Positions 52,432 to 60,483 of a DNA stretch of 64,000 nt are shown here, piece after piece (position 1 is the first letter of the stretch; each line of letters starts with the position of its first letter). The notes below the pieces were generated by a model, which saw nothing but the letters and a program-made list of their open reading frames with translations, was not told where the DNA came from and did no database searches. This stretch comes from CAYZNE01 sp964461035 (GTDB lineage: Archaea; Nanobdellota; Nanobdellia; Woesearchaeales; CAYZNE01), in the NCBI GenBank assembly GCA_964461035.1, contig CAYWRI010000002.1, positions 1 to 64,000 of the forward strand, in the 5' to 3' direction. Both the position numbers and the translations under genes were made by a program.

Positions 52432-55125
52432 ATGGTTGACTTCAAAAATATTCATAAAATTCCCTTAAAAGATTTTTATAAGATAGTTAATGCAACTGAA
52501 CAAGGATTATCTTCAGAAGAAGCAGAAAAAAGATTAAAAAAATTTGGTAAAAACATTCTTGTTACAAAAAAGAAAACATCTTTTCTTCTTAATTATCTTA
52601 AGCAATTTACTAATTTTTTTGCAATATTGCTACTTGTTGGATCATTGTTATCATTCTTAGCAAACTATCTTTATCCTGGTGAAGGAAATTTATATATTGC
52701 TATTGTCCTTTTAGTTGTTGTTTTTCTTAATGCAACTTTTACTTTTATTCAAAAATATCAAAGTGAAAAAATTATGGAATCATTTAAAAACATGCTTCCT
52801 TCAGAAGTTACAGTTCTTAGAGATAAAAAACGTATTAAGATACTTACAGAAAATCTTGTTTCTGGAGATATGATTTTTCTTGAAGAGGGAGATAAAATAC
52901 CTGCAGATGCAAGAATTATAGAAACAAATAATATGAAAGTGGATGTTGCTTCTATTACGGGAGAATCAGAACCTCAATTAAGAAAAGATATTGCAACACA
53001 TGATAATATTTTAGAATCTAGAAATATACTTTTTTCAGGAACACTTGTTCAAACAGGTGATGGAAAAGCAGTTGTTTATGGAACAGGAATGAATACCCAA
53101 ATTGGAAAAATTGTAAAACTTACTAAAGAAACAAAAAGTACTAATTCGCCTTTACATAAAGAACTTAATCATTTTATTAAAATCATTTCAAGAATAGCAA
53201 TAATATTAGGTGTTTTATTTTTTCTTATTAGTCTTTTCTCAGGTAATATTGCAACTGCAAGTTTGGTTTTTGCAATAGGAATAATTGTTGCAAATGTTCC
53301 TGAAGGATTATTACCAACTGTTACTCTTTCATTATCAATGGCTGCTAAAAGAATGGCCAAAAAAAATGCATTAATAAAAAATTTAGAGTCAGTTGAAACA
53401 TTAGGCTCTACAACAGTAATTTGTACAGATAAAACTGGAACCCTAACAGAAAATAAGATGAGATTAGAAACCATTTTTATGAATATGGAAGAGACTACTG
53501 CAGAAACATTAATTATAAAAAATAAAAAATGTTTTTCTCATCTTATAAAAACAATGGTTCTTTGCAATAATGCATACATAGGTGACAAAGGAAAACTTTT
53601 TGGTGATCCAACAGAAACTGCGCTAATAAAATTTTCTAATAAATATGAGAATATTGGGTTGCTAAATAATAAACTGAAAAGACTTAGAGAATCCCCTTTT
53701 GATTCTAAAACAAAACGAATGATTACTTATAATAAATATAAAAAAGGAATTCGAGCGTATCTTAAAGGTGCACCCGAAGTTGTTGTAAAAAAGTGTACTA
53801 AAATACGTGTTAATCAAAAAGTTAGAAAGTTAACAATAAAAGATAAAAAATTAATCATAAATAAGTATAAAGAAGTTGCTTCTAGAGGAGAAAGAGTTTT
53901 AGGGTTTGCATATAAAGATGTTAAAACAATTAATAGTTCTGAAAAAAACTATATTTTTACAGGATTAATTGGAATGATGGATCCACCTAGAAAAGAAGTT
54001 CCTGCAGCACTAAAAGCTTGTAAAACTGCAGGAATTAAGGTTATTATGATTACAGGAGATCATCCGCTTACAGCAGAAGCTATTGCTAGAAAAGTTGGGC
54101 TTATAACTAAAAAAGCTAATATTATAGTTGGAGGAGAGCTTGCAAAAATGACAAGTAATAAACTAAAAGCTTTCTTAAAAAAAGATAATATATTATTTGC
54201 AAGAACAGCACCCGCTCAAAAATTACAAATTGTAAAAGCCCTACAATCCATGAATGAAATAGTTACAGTTACAGGGGATGGGGTTAATGATGCACCGGCA
54301 CTGAAAAATGCAGATATGGGTGTAGCCATGGGAAAAATGGGTACAGAAGTTGCAAGAGAAGCTAGTGACATGATTTTAATGGATGATAACTTTGCTACAA
54401 TAATTGGTGCAATTAAAGAAGGTAGAACAATTTTTGAAAATATTAAAAAGTTTGTAGCATACGTCTTAACAAGTAACATTCCTGAAATACTACCATTTAT
54501 TGTATTTGTAGCACTAGGATTACCGTTACCTTTAACAGTTATACTTATTCTTTCTATTGACCTAGGAACAGATCTTTTGCCTGCATTGGGCTTAGGTTCT
54601 GAAAAACCAGAATCTGATGTTATGACTAAAAAACCAAGATCAAGAAAAGAGAGATTACTTACTAAAAACTTATTATTTATGTCTTATGGCATAATAGGTT
54701 TTATACAAGCTGCTGCAGGATTTGCAACATACTTTTTCATTTTATATTCAGGAGGATGGATGTGGGGTCAAGAATTAGCAACAACTAGTCCATTATATTT
54801 AAGAGCAGTTACTGGTTTCTTTGTAAGCATAATAATTGCTCAGATTGCAGATGTTCTCATATGTAGAACAAGAAGAGAATCAATATTTAAAATTGGATTT
54901 GGTAAAAATAAGTTGATACTGTTAGGAATACTAACAGAAATATTATTAGTTGGTTTTATTGTTTATACTTCAATAGGCAACAAATTCTTTGGAACAGCAC
55001 CATTAACATTGCTGGAATTAAGCATTAGTATTCCTTTTGCATTATTAATTTTCTTTGGTGATGAACTCAGAAAGAAGTTTGTAAGAAAAAACAATAAATT
55101 TGTTTTGAATTATTTGACTTGGTGA
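52432..55125 (+). CDS. P2C-type (Na+/K+-ATPase-like) cation-transporting ATPase
   Basis: 897 residues. It has an N-terminal cation-ATPase domain (1-80), actuator TGES at 176-179, the phosphorylation site DKTGTLT starting at Asp333 and the hinge GDGVND at 615-620. M4 reads ANVPEGLLPTVTLSLSMAAK, and the loop before M6 reads IPLPLTV-type LSIDLGTDLLPALGLG followed by EKPESDVM. These two stretches follow the Na,K-/H,K-ATPase alpha subunit rather than SERCA. About ten TM helices. No beta subunit is seen. Monovalent cation pumping is inferred; the ion cannot be fixed from sequence reading. Confidence 0.9.
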   Translation: MVDFKNIHKIPLKDFYKIVNATEQGLSSEEAEKRLKKFGKNILVTKKKTSFLLNYLKQFTNFFAILLLVGSLLSFLANYLYPGEGNLYIAIVLLVVVFLNATFTFIQKYQSEKIMESFKNMLPSEVTVLRDKKRIKILTENLVSGDMIFLEEGDKIPADARIIETNNMKVDVASITGESEPQLRKDIATHDNILESRNILFSGTLVQTGDGKAVVYGTGMNTQIGKIVKLTKETKSTNSPLHKELNHFIKIISRIAIILGVLFFLISLFSGNIATASLVFAIGIIVANVPEGLLPTVTLSLSMAAKRMAKKNALIKNLESVETLGSTTVICTDKTGTLTENKMRLETIFMNMEETTAETLIIKNKKCFSHLIKTMVLCNNAYIGDKGKLFGDPTETALIKFSNKYENIGLLNNKLKRLRESPFDSKTKRMITYNKYKKGIRAYLKGAPEVVVKKCTKIRVNQKVRKLTIKDKKLIINKYKEVASRGERVLGFAYKDVKTINSSEKNYIFTGLIGMMDPPRKEVPAALKACKTAGIKVIMITGDHPLTAEAIARKVGLITKKANIIVGGELAKMTSNKLKAFLKKDNILFARTAPAQKLQIVKALQSMNEIVTVTGDGVNDAPALKNADMGVAMGKMGTEVAREASDMILMDDNFATIIGAIKEGRTIFENIKKFVAYVLTSNIPEILPFIVFVALGLPLPLTVILILSIDLGTDLLPALGLGSEKPESDVMTKKPRSRKERLLTKNLLFMSYGIIGFIQAAAGFATYFFILYSGGWMWGQELATTSPLYLRAVTGFFVSIIIAQIADVLICRTRRESIFKIGFGKNKLILLGILTEILLVGFIVYTSIGNKFFGTAPLTLLELSISIPFALLIFFGDELRKKFVRKNNKFVLNYLTW

Positions 55126-55165
55126 AAAACTATTTTATATTATTGGATGAGTATTTAAGTTAGAC

Positions 55166-55213
55166 TGTGTTTATTGTTCGCAAAAAACCAATATCATAAT
55201 CCTATAAAAATCA
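55166..55213 (+). repeat. Dispersed repeat, copy 2 (see 51559-51610)
   Basis: Between the ATPase stop and the S51 peptidase, a diverged copy of the 51559 element is followed by small hairpins (CTAT...ATAG at 55201-55215). It is less structured than the array after copy 1. Confidence 0.35.
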
Positions 55214-55246
55214 TAGAGCTTTAGTGTGCTAAAAACTTTTTGTTAT

Positions 55247-55840
55247 TTAGATTATTATAACTTCTCCATCTTTTAGTGCTTTGAATTTAATATTTTTATT
55301 TTTTAACGAATCAATAAGTTTTTGTGCATTATCAGACTCGCTATGATTAGACTGAAAATGAGGCACAATCACAAAATCAATAAGTCCGAGGCCATCCCAA
55401 ACAATATCTGTGTTATAAGGATTCAGATTTGGATCATCCATGATTCTAAATTCTTTAACACTATCTGAAAGCACGCAGACTCCCGCACTATATCCTCCAT
55501 AAATTATGTTAATTTCAGAAAGAATTTCATCAAATCTGCTAAGTTTCATTGCTTGTCTGAGAACAAAAACATTACCTCCTCTAACCCAAACTATATCAAA
55601 TGATTCTAATTTTTTCTTTAATTTTTTCTTTTTTCCAAAATAAGTTCTAAGATCTATTTTATCTACTGAGAATCCTAATTCCTGTAATTCATCAATGTCT
55701 TTTTGTTCACTTATTTTACGTCTTTTAAAATCATCTGAGTAGTCCAGAGCATTGGATATGTATGCTAATTTCTTACCCTCTAAAGATTTTAGCTTGTCAA
55801 ACTTATTCCCTAATTTATATGATGAAAGGTAAAATCTCAT
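55247..55840 (-). CDS. Peptidase S51 (dipeptidase E-like / class I GAT-like)
   Basis: VRGGNVFVLR (residues 86-95) and the nucleophile elbow GGYSAG (Ser118) with PHF (His161) match peptidase S51, a Ser-peptidase branch of the class I glutamine amidotransferase fold. Family members cleave Asp-X dipeptides (PepE) or cyanophycin. At 197 residues it is a single domain. It is divergent from the aaRS paralog at 55924. Substrate preference is not predictable here. Confidence 0.8.
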   Translation of the reverse strand: MRFYLSSYKLGNKFDKLKSLEGKKLAYISNALDYSDDFKRRKISEQKDIDELQELGFSVDKIDLRTYFGKKKKLKKKLESFDIVWVRGGNVFVLRQAMKLSRFDEILSEINIIYGGYSAGVCVLSDSVKEFRIMDDPNLNPYNTDIVWDGLGLIDFVIVPHFQSNHSESDNAQKLIDSLKNKNIKFKALKDGEVIII

Positions 55841-55923
55841 ATTACCTTATTGAATGATAACACTTTAAATAATTTTTGTATTTAAGAAAGATATTTAAAT
55901 TTGTTGTACTTACTTAGAATATT

Positions 55924-57141
55924 ATGGGTGAAGAAAAATTTCAGAAGTTAGTTAAGGCTGCTAAGATATCGGCTAATACTTATCCTGTAAAGGGTGTGGA
56001 CATATTATTGCCTTTAGGTAAAGCGATTCTTTCTAATATTGAAAATTTATGTTTATCTTCCTATAAAGACATTGGTTATAAAGAAGTTAGTCTTCCAACA
56101 GTATTACCTGAAAAACTTATAGCGCACTTGAGAAAAGACGGATTGTTTAAATTCAATAATGAATTTGGGCAATATTTTCTTGCTCCAGGCTATGAAACTC
56201 AAGCAGTTCTAATGTTTAATGATATTATCGATAATTATACTATGTTTCCAGTAAAAATATTCAATATTGGCAGTGCTTATAGACAAACTGCTAAAACACA
56301 TCTTATTAAGAATTTAGAATTTAGAATTATTGAATTTAACTCCTTTTTTAAACTAAGAGAAGACGCTGAAAACGAACTTGATAAATTTAATAAAATTGTT
56401 CCGAGAAATCTTAATGCTTTAGAAATTCCTTGGATTAAATCTAAAGATTCTAAAAATCCTAATGCACAACATAAGTTTTTCGCTTTCTTTCCACACTCTG
56501 AACGATTTGGTAGTGTGGCTTGTAATTTGATAGCAGATTATAAATACACTCAAGCACATGCAATTTCTCTAATCGATGAAAATCATAATCATTTTTATCC
56601 TGTTCAATTAAATGCTAGTTTTACAGGAAGGATGCTCGCAGCGTACTTATCGAATCATATGTATGAAGAAAGAGGTTTCATGTTAGGAAATAATATTTCT
56701 CCATATATGGTCCTAGTTAATGAATTAGATTTTGATAAACAAGAACTAACTGGATTGACAAGAAGATTTCGTGAAAGTAATATATCTTATCTTCTCTTAA
56801 GACAAAAGAGTAATACTCCCAGTTATAAACAGTTCATTGCATCAGGCATACCTTTTCAGTTAGGATCAGGAAAACATGATTTGAAAATTAGGAAGAGAGG
56901 AGAGGATGTCATCTGGGTAAATTCTAATAATGTTATTGAAAGACTTTTATCTCTTAATGAAAATACATTTTCTGTAGATGCTAAGGTTATAAAAGTCATT
57001 GAGATAAGCGAAATTCGTAAAGAATATGCTTCAGATGCAGTATATGTAACAGATAATCCTGCTTTCAATCCGCAAAATAAACTTAAGTTTATTGGTTTTA
57101 ACGAAGAGAATCAGAGATTGTTCGTGAAGATGAAGTATTAA
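55924..57141 (+). CDS. Divergent class II aminoacyl-tRNA synthetase paralog (ProRS/ThrRS-like)
   Basis: GVDILLPLGKAILSNIEN and YKEVSLPTVLPE correspond to motif 1. Motif 2 is IGSAYRQTAKTHL...RIIEFNSFF. The canonical R-x-E of motif 2 is changed (YRQT), and no clear motif 3 G-x-G-x-x-R is seen. A C-terminal HGTP anticodon-binding-like domain (about 275-360: YMVLVNELDFDKQELTGLTR, then GIPFQLGSGKHDLKIRKRGED) and about 45 extra residues follow. At 405 residues it is shorter than ProRS. It is probably not a housekeeping enzyme; tRNA-like or amino-acid activating roles are open. Its 3' end overlaps the convergent S66 gene by 4 bp. Confidence 0.65.
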   Translation: MGEEKFQKLVKAAKISANTYPVKGVDILLPLGKAILSNIENLCLSSYKDIGYKEVSLPTVLPEKLIAHLRKDGLFKFNNEFGQYFLAPGYETQAVLMFNDIIDNYTMFPVKIFNIGSAYRQTAKTHLIKNLEFRIIEFNSFFKLREDAENELDKFNKIVPRNLNALEIPWIKSKDSKNPNAQHKFFAFFPHSERFGSVACNLIADYKYTQAHAISLIDENHNHFYPVQLNASFTGRMLAAYLSNHMYEERGFMLGNNISPYMVLVNELDFDKQELTGLTRRFRESNISYLLLRQKSNTPSYKQFIASGIPFQLGSGKHDLKIRKRGEDVIWVNSNNVIERLLSLNENTFSVDAKVIKVIEISEIRKEYASDAVYVTDNPAFNPQNKLKFIGFNEENQRLFVKMKY

Positions 57142-58127
57142 TGATTAATTATTTTTATCTCGGGATTATTAATATTTGCATCTATAGCTGCATATCCTCC
57201 TATTGGAAATATGTTTTTAGGATTGGTGTGACCAAAATCGGCATTCATTATTGTGGGAACATAAAGACCTATCTTGTCAAGAGCATCAGTTATGGCTTCT
57301 GTGGTTATTCCTAATGAACTTTGAAATCTTCCGAATACAATTCCTTTTAATCCATAGAAACCGTCAAATTGAGATATGGCAAAAAGCATCTCTCGAAAAA
57401 ACTTAGAATGGTTCTTCATTTTTCTATCTGCCGTTTCAAGAAAGAGTATTTCTCCTTCAAGGTTTAAGATGTATTTTTGATTTAGCATTACAAGTGTGTC
57501 TATGTTTCCTCCAAGTATTGATCCTTTTGCAGACCCTTCTCTTAAAACTTTTAATCCATTACTTTTCTTAAAATCTCTGTTTATCTGATTTACCGCCCAA
57601 TAATCATTACTCCAAAATTCAGAAGATCGTAGAATGTAAGCTTCTTCTTTAAACAGCACGTCTTTAATAGAATTATAAGATAATTCAAAATTTTTCTTCT
57701 CTGCAAAATCAAAGAAATTAATACCGTAATATGTTACTAGTTCTGCTTTTTTTAATAAAGCATTCTGCAAAGAAGTAATATTCGAATAACCTATAAATAT
57801 CTTCGGATTTTTTCTTATTATATCATAATTGATGAAATTTAAAAGTTCACCGCAGTTGTAACCTCCGATAGTTGATATAATTGCTTTTACATCAGGATCT
57901 AAAAAAGCTTCTTCCAAATCTTGCAAACGAGATTTAATACTTGTAGTGTCAGAATTTGAAGATCCTTCAGAATTTTTTCCATATGTGACGTAAAGACCTA
58001 ATGACTCTATTTTTTTCTGGCTTAGGATTGGAATGTCTGATGAAATACTTCTTATGAATTTGATTGATCTTGCTGGAGAAATTACTCTAATTTGATCACC
58101 TTTACTAAGTTTGGCTGGAAAATTCAT
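57138..58127 (-). CDS. Peptidase S66 (LD-carboxypeptidase / MccF-like)
   Basis: The S66 fold is clear: KGDQIRVISPAR at the start, TIGGYNCGELL (87-96), the nucleophile Ser115 in FIGYSNITSL, Glu231 in LFLETAD and His300 in FGHTNPK form the Ser-Glu-His triad. Archaea lack the peptidoglycan that bacterial LdcA trims. The MccF branch, which hydrolyses aminoacyl-nucleotide antibiotics or related adenylates, is the better guess. Supporting context: it lies 7 bp downstream of thrS and is convergent with a class II aaRS paralog. Co-transcription with thrS is likely. Confidence 0.8.
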   Translation of the reverse strand: MNFPAKLSKGDQIRVISPARSIKFIRSISSDIPILSQKKIESLGLYVTYGKNSEGSSNSDTTSIKSRLQDLEEAFLDPDVKAIISTIGGYNCGELLNFINYDIIRKNPKIFIGYSNITSLQNALLKKAELVTYYGINFFDFAEKKNFELSYNSIKDVLFKEEAYILRSSEFWSNDYWAVNQINRDFKKSNGLKVLREGSAKGSILGGNIDTLVMLNQKYILNLEGEILFLETADRKMKNHSKFFREMLFAISQFDGFYGLKGIVFGRFQSSLGITTEAITDALDKIGLYVPTIMNADFGHTNPKNIFPIGGYAAIDANINNPEIKIINH

Positions 58128-58134
58128 TATAAGA

Positions 58135-59592
58135 TTACTTGAATAAAACTCTTTTGCTAATTAAAGGATTTAGCATCAATCTTTCATAAGGGAAATTTTC
58201 AATACGCTTATGTATTGTATTGTAAAGTTGTTCAGGGCTTGTTTCAAAAGTTTCTTTATCCGCTCTAACTCTTACAGGGATAAGTTTTGATTCTAGTTCT
58301 TTTTCGCCAATAACAACTATGTAGGGAACCCAGTCTTTTTCAGCAAGTCTTATTTTTTTTCCAACACTAAGATTTCTATCATCTACTTCTGTTCTTATTT
58401 TTTTACTGTCAAAGTAATTTAGTAGTTCTATTGAATGATCTAAATAGGACTCTGATACAGGCACTATTCTTAATTGTGACGGTGCTAACCAAAAGGGAAA
58501 TTCTGGAACTTTACCTTCTCTTTGATCTATTGCGGTATTTTCAAGGATGCTACATAGAGCCCTTTCAATACTTCCAAAACTTGAAGCGTGAAGTATAACT
58601 TCTGCAGGTCTCTTTTTTCCGTCGATAGTAGGTCCAATTCCAAAACGTTCACCATTTTTCACATCCCATTGAACAGTTGAAATTTGAATATTTGATCCAT
58701 CTGAATTTATACTTTGATACTCATTCTTAAATGCAAAATAATGTGACATTTCGGGCATTAGTTTGATAAGTGCAGGAACATTAAGATTATCACTTACTGA
58801 TTTGAACCAATCTTTATTCTTATCAAAGTATTCATTAGTAGTTTCCCATCCCATAACCCATCTGTCTTTTGCAATTACATTATTCATAAGTCCTGCAAAG
58901 AGTTCTGATAATTCTTCAAACTCTTGTTTTGCTTGTTCGCCGGTATCATAAACTCCGTGCATATCAGTCATAATAAACCATCGCATTCTTTTTAGTCCTG
59001 ATACTGAACCTTCTAATTCATTTCTGAAGCAATAAGCTTCTTCATAAACCTTTAGCGGTGATTGTTTTTCAGAATAGATAAGGTTTTGCATGAATGGAAA
59101 ACCTAGCGGGTCTGAAGCATATCTTAAGTAAGCTTTTCCTCTTCCACCATCAACAGTATAATTGTTTTCGTGAAATTCGCCCATTAGTTTCATAACCAAT
59201 TCGTTGTCAGCCTTCATTATTAAAGGATTGCCCATTTCTAATGCACCCCATTTATAGGCTAATTCTTTTGCATAATCAAGCATCAGGTTTCTCATTACCA
59301 TTCCCTTTGGATACCATTTCATATGACCTTTTTCTGAAACGTCGCAATAGTCTACAAGATCATGTCTTTTCATTAATTCTATGTGGCTTACCTTATTATT
59401 TGCGGGTTTAGTAGTCGTTTCTAAATTCAATTCATTATTTATGAATTGTTGTAAGAATTTTGCTTGATAATTCGTTTTCTTAAAATAAGGATGCTTTTTA
59501 AAATTTTCGTCATGTATTTGTATGATGTCTGTTCCTGGTGCTGTCCAGTAAAAGCTTTTAAATTTTCCTCGCTCTATATTTGATTCGACCAT
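58135..59592 (-). CDS. thrS: Threonine--tRNA ligase, catalytic and anticodon domains only
   Basis: Motif 1 region HIELMKRHDLVDYCDVSEKG, motif 2 YEEAYCFRNELEGSVSG with KRMRWFIMTD, motif 3 HASSFGSIERAL (about 340-351), then a C-terminal HGTP anticodon domain (about 375-485: LRIVPVSESYLDHSIELL). At 485 residues it lacks the N-terminal archaeal DTD-like editing domain as well as the bacterial TGS and N2 editing domains. TTTATAAAG about 25 nt upstream suggests a leaderless message from ATG 59592. It may need a free-standing editing protein elsewhere. Confidence 0.9.
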   Translation of the reverse strand: MVESNIERGKFKSFYWTAPGTDIIQIHDENFKKHPYFKKTNYQAKFLQQFINNELNLETTTKPANNKVSHIELMKRHDLVDYCDVSEKGHMKWYPKGMVMRNLMLDYAKELAYKWGALEMGNPLIMKADNELVMKLMGEFHENNYTVDGGRGKAYLRYASDPLGFPFMQNLIYSEKQSPLKVYEEAYCFRNELEGSVSGLKRMRWFIMTDMHGVYDTGEQAKQEFEELSELFAGLMNNVIAKDRWVMGWETTNEYFDKNKDWFKSVSDNLNVPALIKLMPEMSHYFAFKNEYQSINSDGSNIQISTVQWDVKNGERFGIGPTIDGKKRPAEVILHASSFGSIERALCSILENTAIDQREGKVPEFPFWLAPSQLRIVPVSESYLDHSIELLNYFDSKKIRTEVDDRNLSVGKKIRLAEKDWVPYIVVIGEKELESKLIPVRVRADKETFETSPEQLYNTIHKRIENFPYERLMLNPLISKRVLFK

Positions 59593-59676
59593 GTAAATTA
59601 GAAGTGGTTTAAACTTTATAAATTTATCTTAATTCTTAAGTGACTAAATTCTTTTTTGGGTCATAAATATCTTGAT

Positions 59677-60480
59677 TTATCTTGAGGATAAGTTGTTCTT
59701 TTGTTTTTCATTCCATAAATAAAGATATTTGGGTAGAAATTTGTCCAGAAAAGAGGTTATTTTTTCTTTGTCATTCATAGGGTTCATTTCATACATCAGA
59801 ACTTTTTTTATGTCTACTGAAAGTTGAGGAAATTCTGTAGATATAATTTCTGCACATTTGTGGAGGTTAGGAGTATATACTGCTTTTTTAAACATGACTA
59901 ATCCAAGACCCGACCTTAATATTGTTCTCATAGTCCATCTGCACCAGAATTCAGGCGCTCTAACTCTGGATAAGTATGAACGTGACTCATCATTTTTGAA
60001 ATAGTTATAAAAATCAAGTAATTCTTTATTAATATTAGAGTACATAAAAAGAGCGAGTTTCTTATTGGCTTTGAAAGGGGTTATGTCTGAAATCACGTCT
60101 TTGCCATATAATAAACACGATTGCGTTTTAAGATAAACTCTTAATCTCTTATATTTAGAGGACATTAATAGTTTATGCGTTAGAATAGTTATATCTACTT
60201 CAGAAACAATTGAAAACTCGTGTTCCAAAGAATCTATAATTTGTAAGACTTTCTTTATTTCTTTTTTATCAGATGTAGATTCCTTAAAAACTACAATGTC
60301 AATATCTGACATATATTTTAATCCTTTACCTTCAGATAAGCTTCCTCTTAAATATATTGAAATCGGCTTAAGCTCCAAAGTTATTCTTTTCATTGCTTCT
60401 TCAGTTAATTTCTTGAAAGTAGGTTGAATCTTCTTTATGTTACTTTCATTTAAAATAGTTCCATTATCCAATATTTTCAT
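59677..60480 (-). CDS. Pol-beta-superfamily nucleotidyltransferase
   Basis: GSLSEGKGLKYMSDIDIVV (46-64) is the nucleotidyltransferase signature with catalytic Asp59 and Asp61; a third acidic residue is in the EVDITILTHK strand. The helical C-terminal half (150-267) resembles aminoglycoside/MNT-type NTases. It starts 3 bp after the ECF ATPase stop and is thus the last gene of the S-T-A operon. The substrate (small molecule, protein or RNA) is unknown. Confidence 0.75.
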   Translation of the reverse strand: MKILDNGTILNESNIKKIQPTFKKLTEEAMKRITLELKPISIYLRGSLSEGKGLKYMSDIDIVVFKESTSDKKEIKKVLQIIDSLEHEFSIVSEVDITILTHKLLMSSKYKRLRVYLKTQSCLLYGKDVISDITPFKANKKLALFMYSNINKELLDFYNYFKNDESRSYLSRVRAPEFWCRWTMRTILRSGLGLVMFKKAVYTPNLHKCAEIISTEFPQLSVDIKKVLMYEMNPMNDKEKITSFLDKFLPKYLYLWNEKQKNNLSSR

Positions 60481-60483
60481 TTT

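Noticed and set aside
55924..57141. Calling the class II aaRS paralog a housekeeping ProRS
   Set aside because: Motif 2 lacks the R-x-E pattern and motif 3 is not visible, and the length is short for ProRS.
57138..58127. Reading the S66 protein as a peptidoglycan LD-carboxypeptidase
   Set aside because: No murein is expected in archaea and no other wall genes are present; the MccF branch fits the aaRS context better, though neither is proven.
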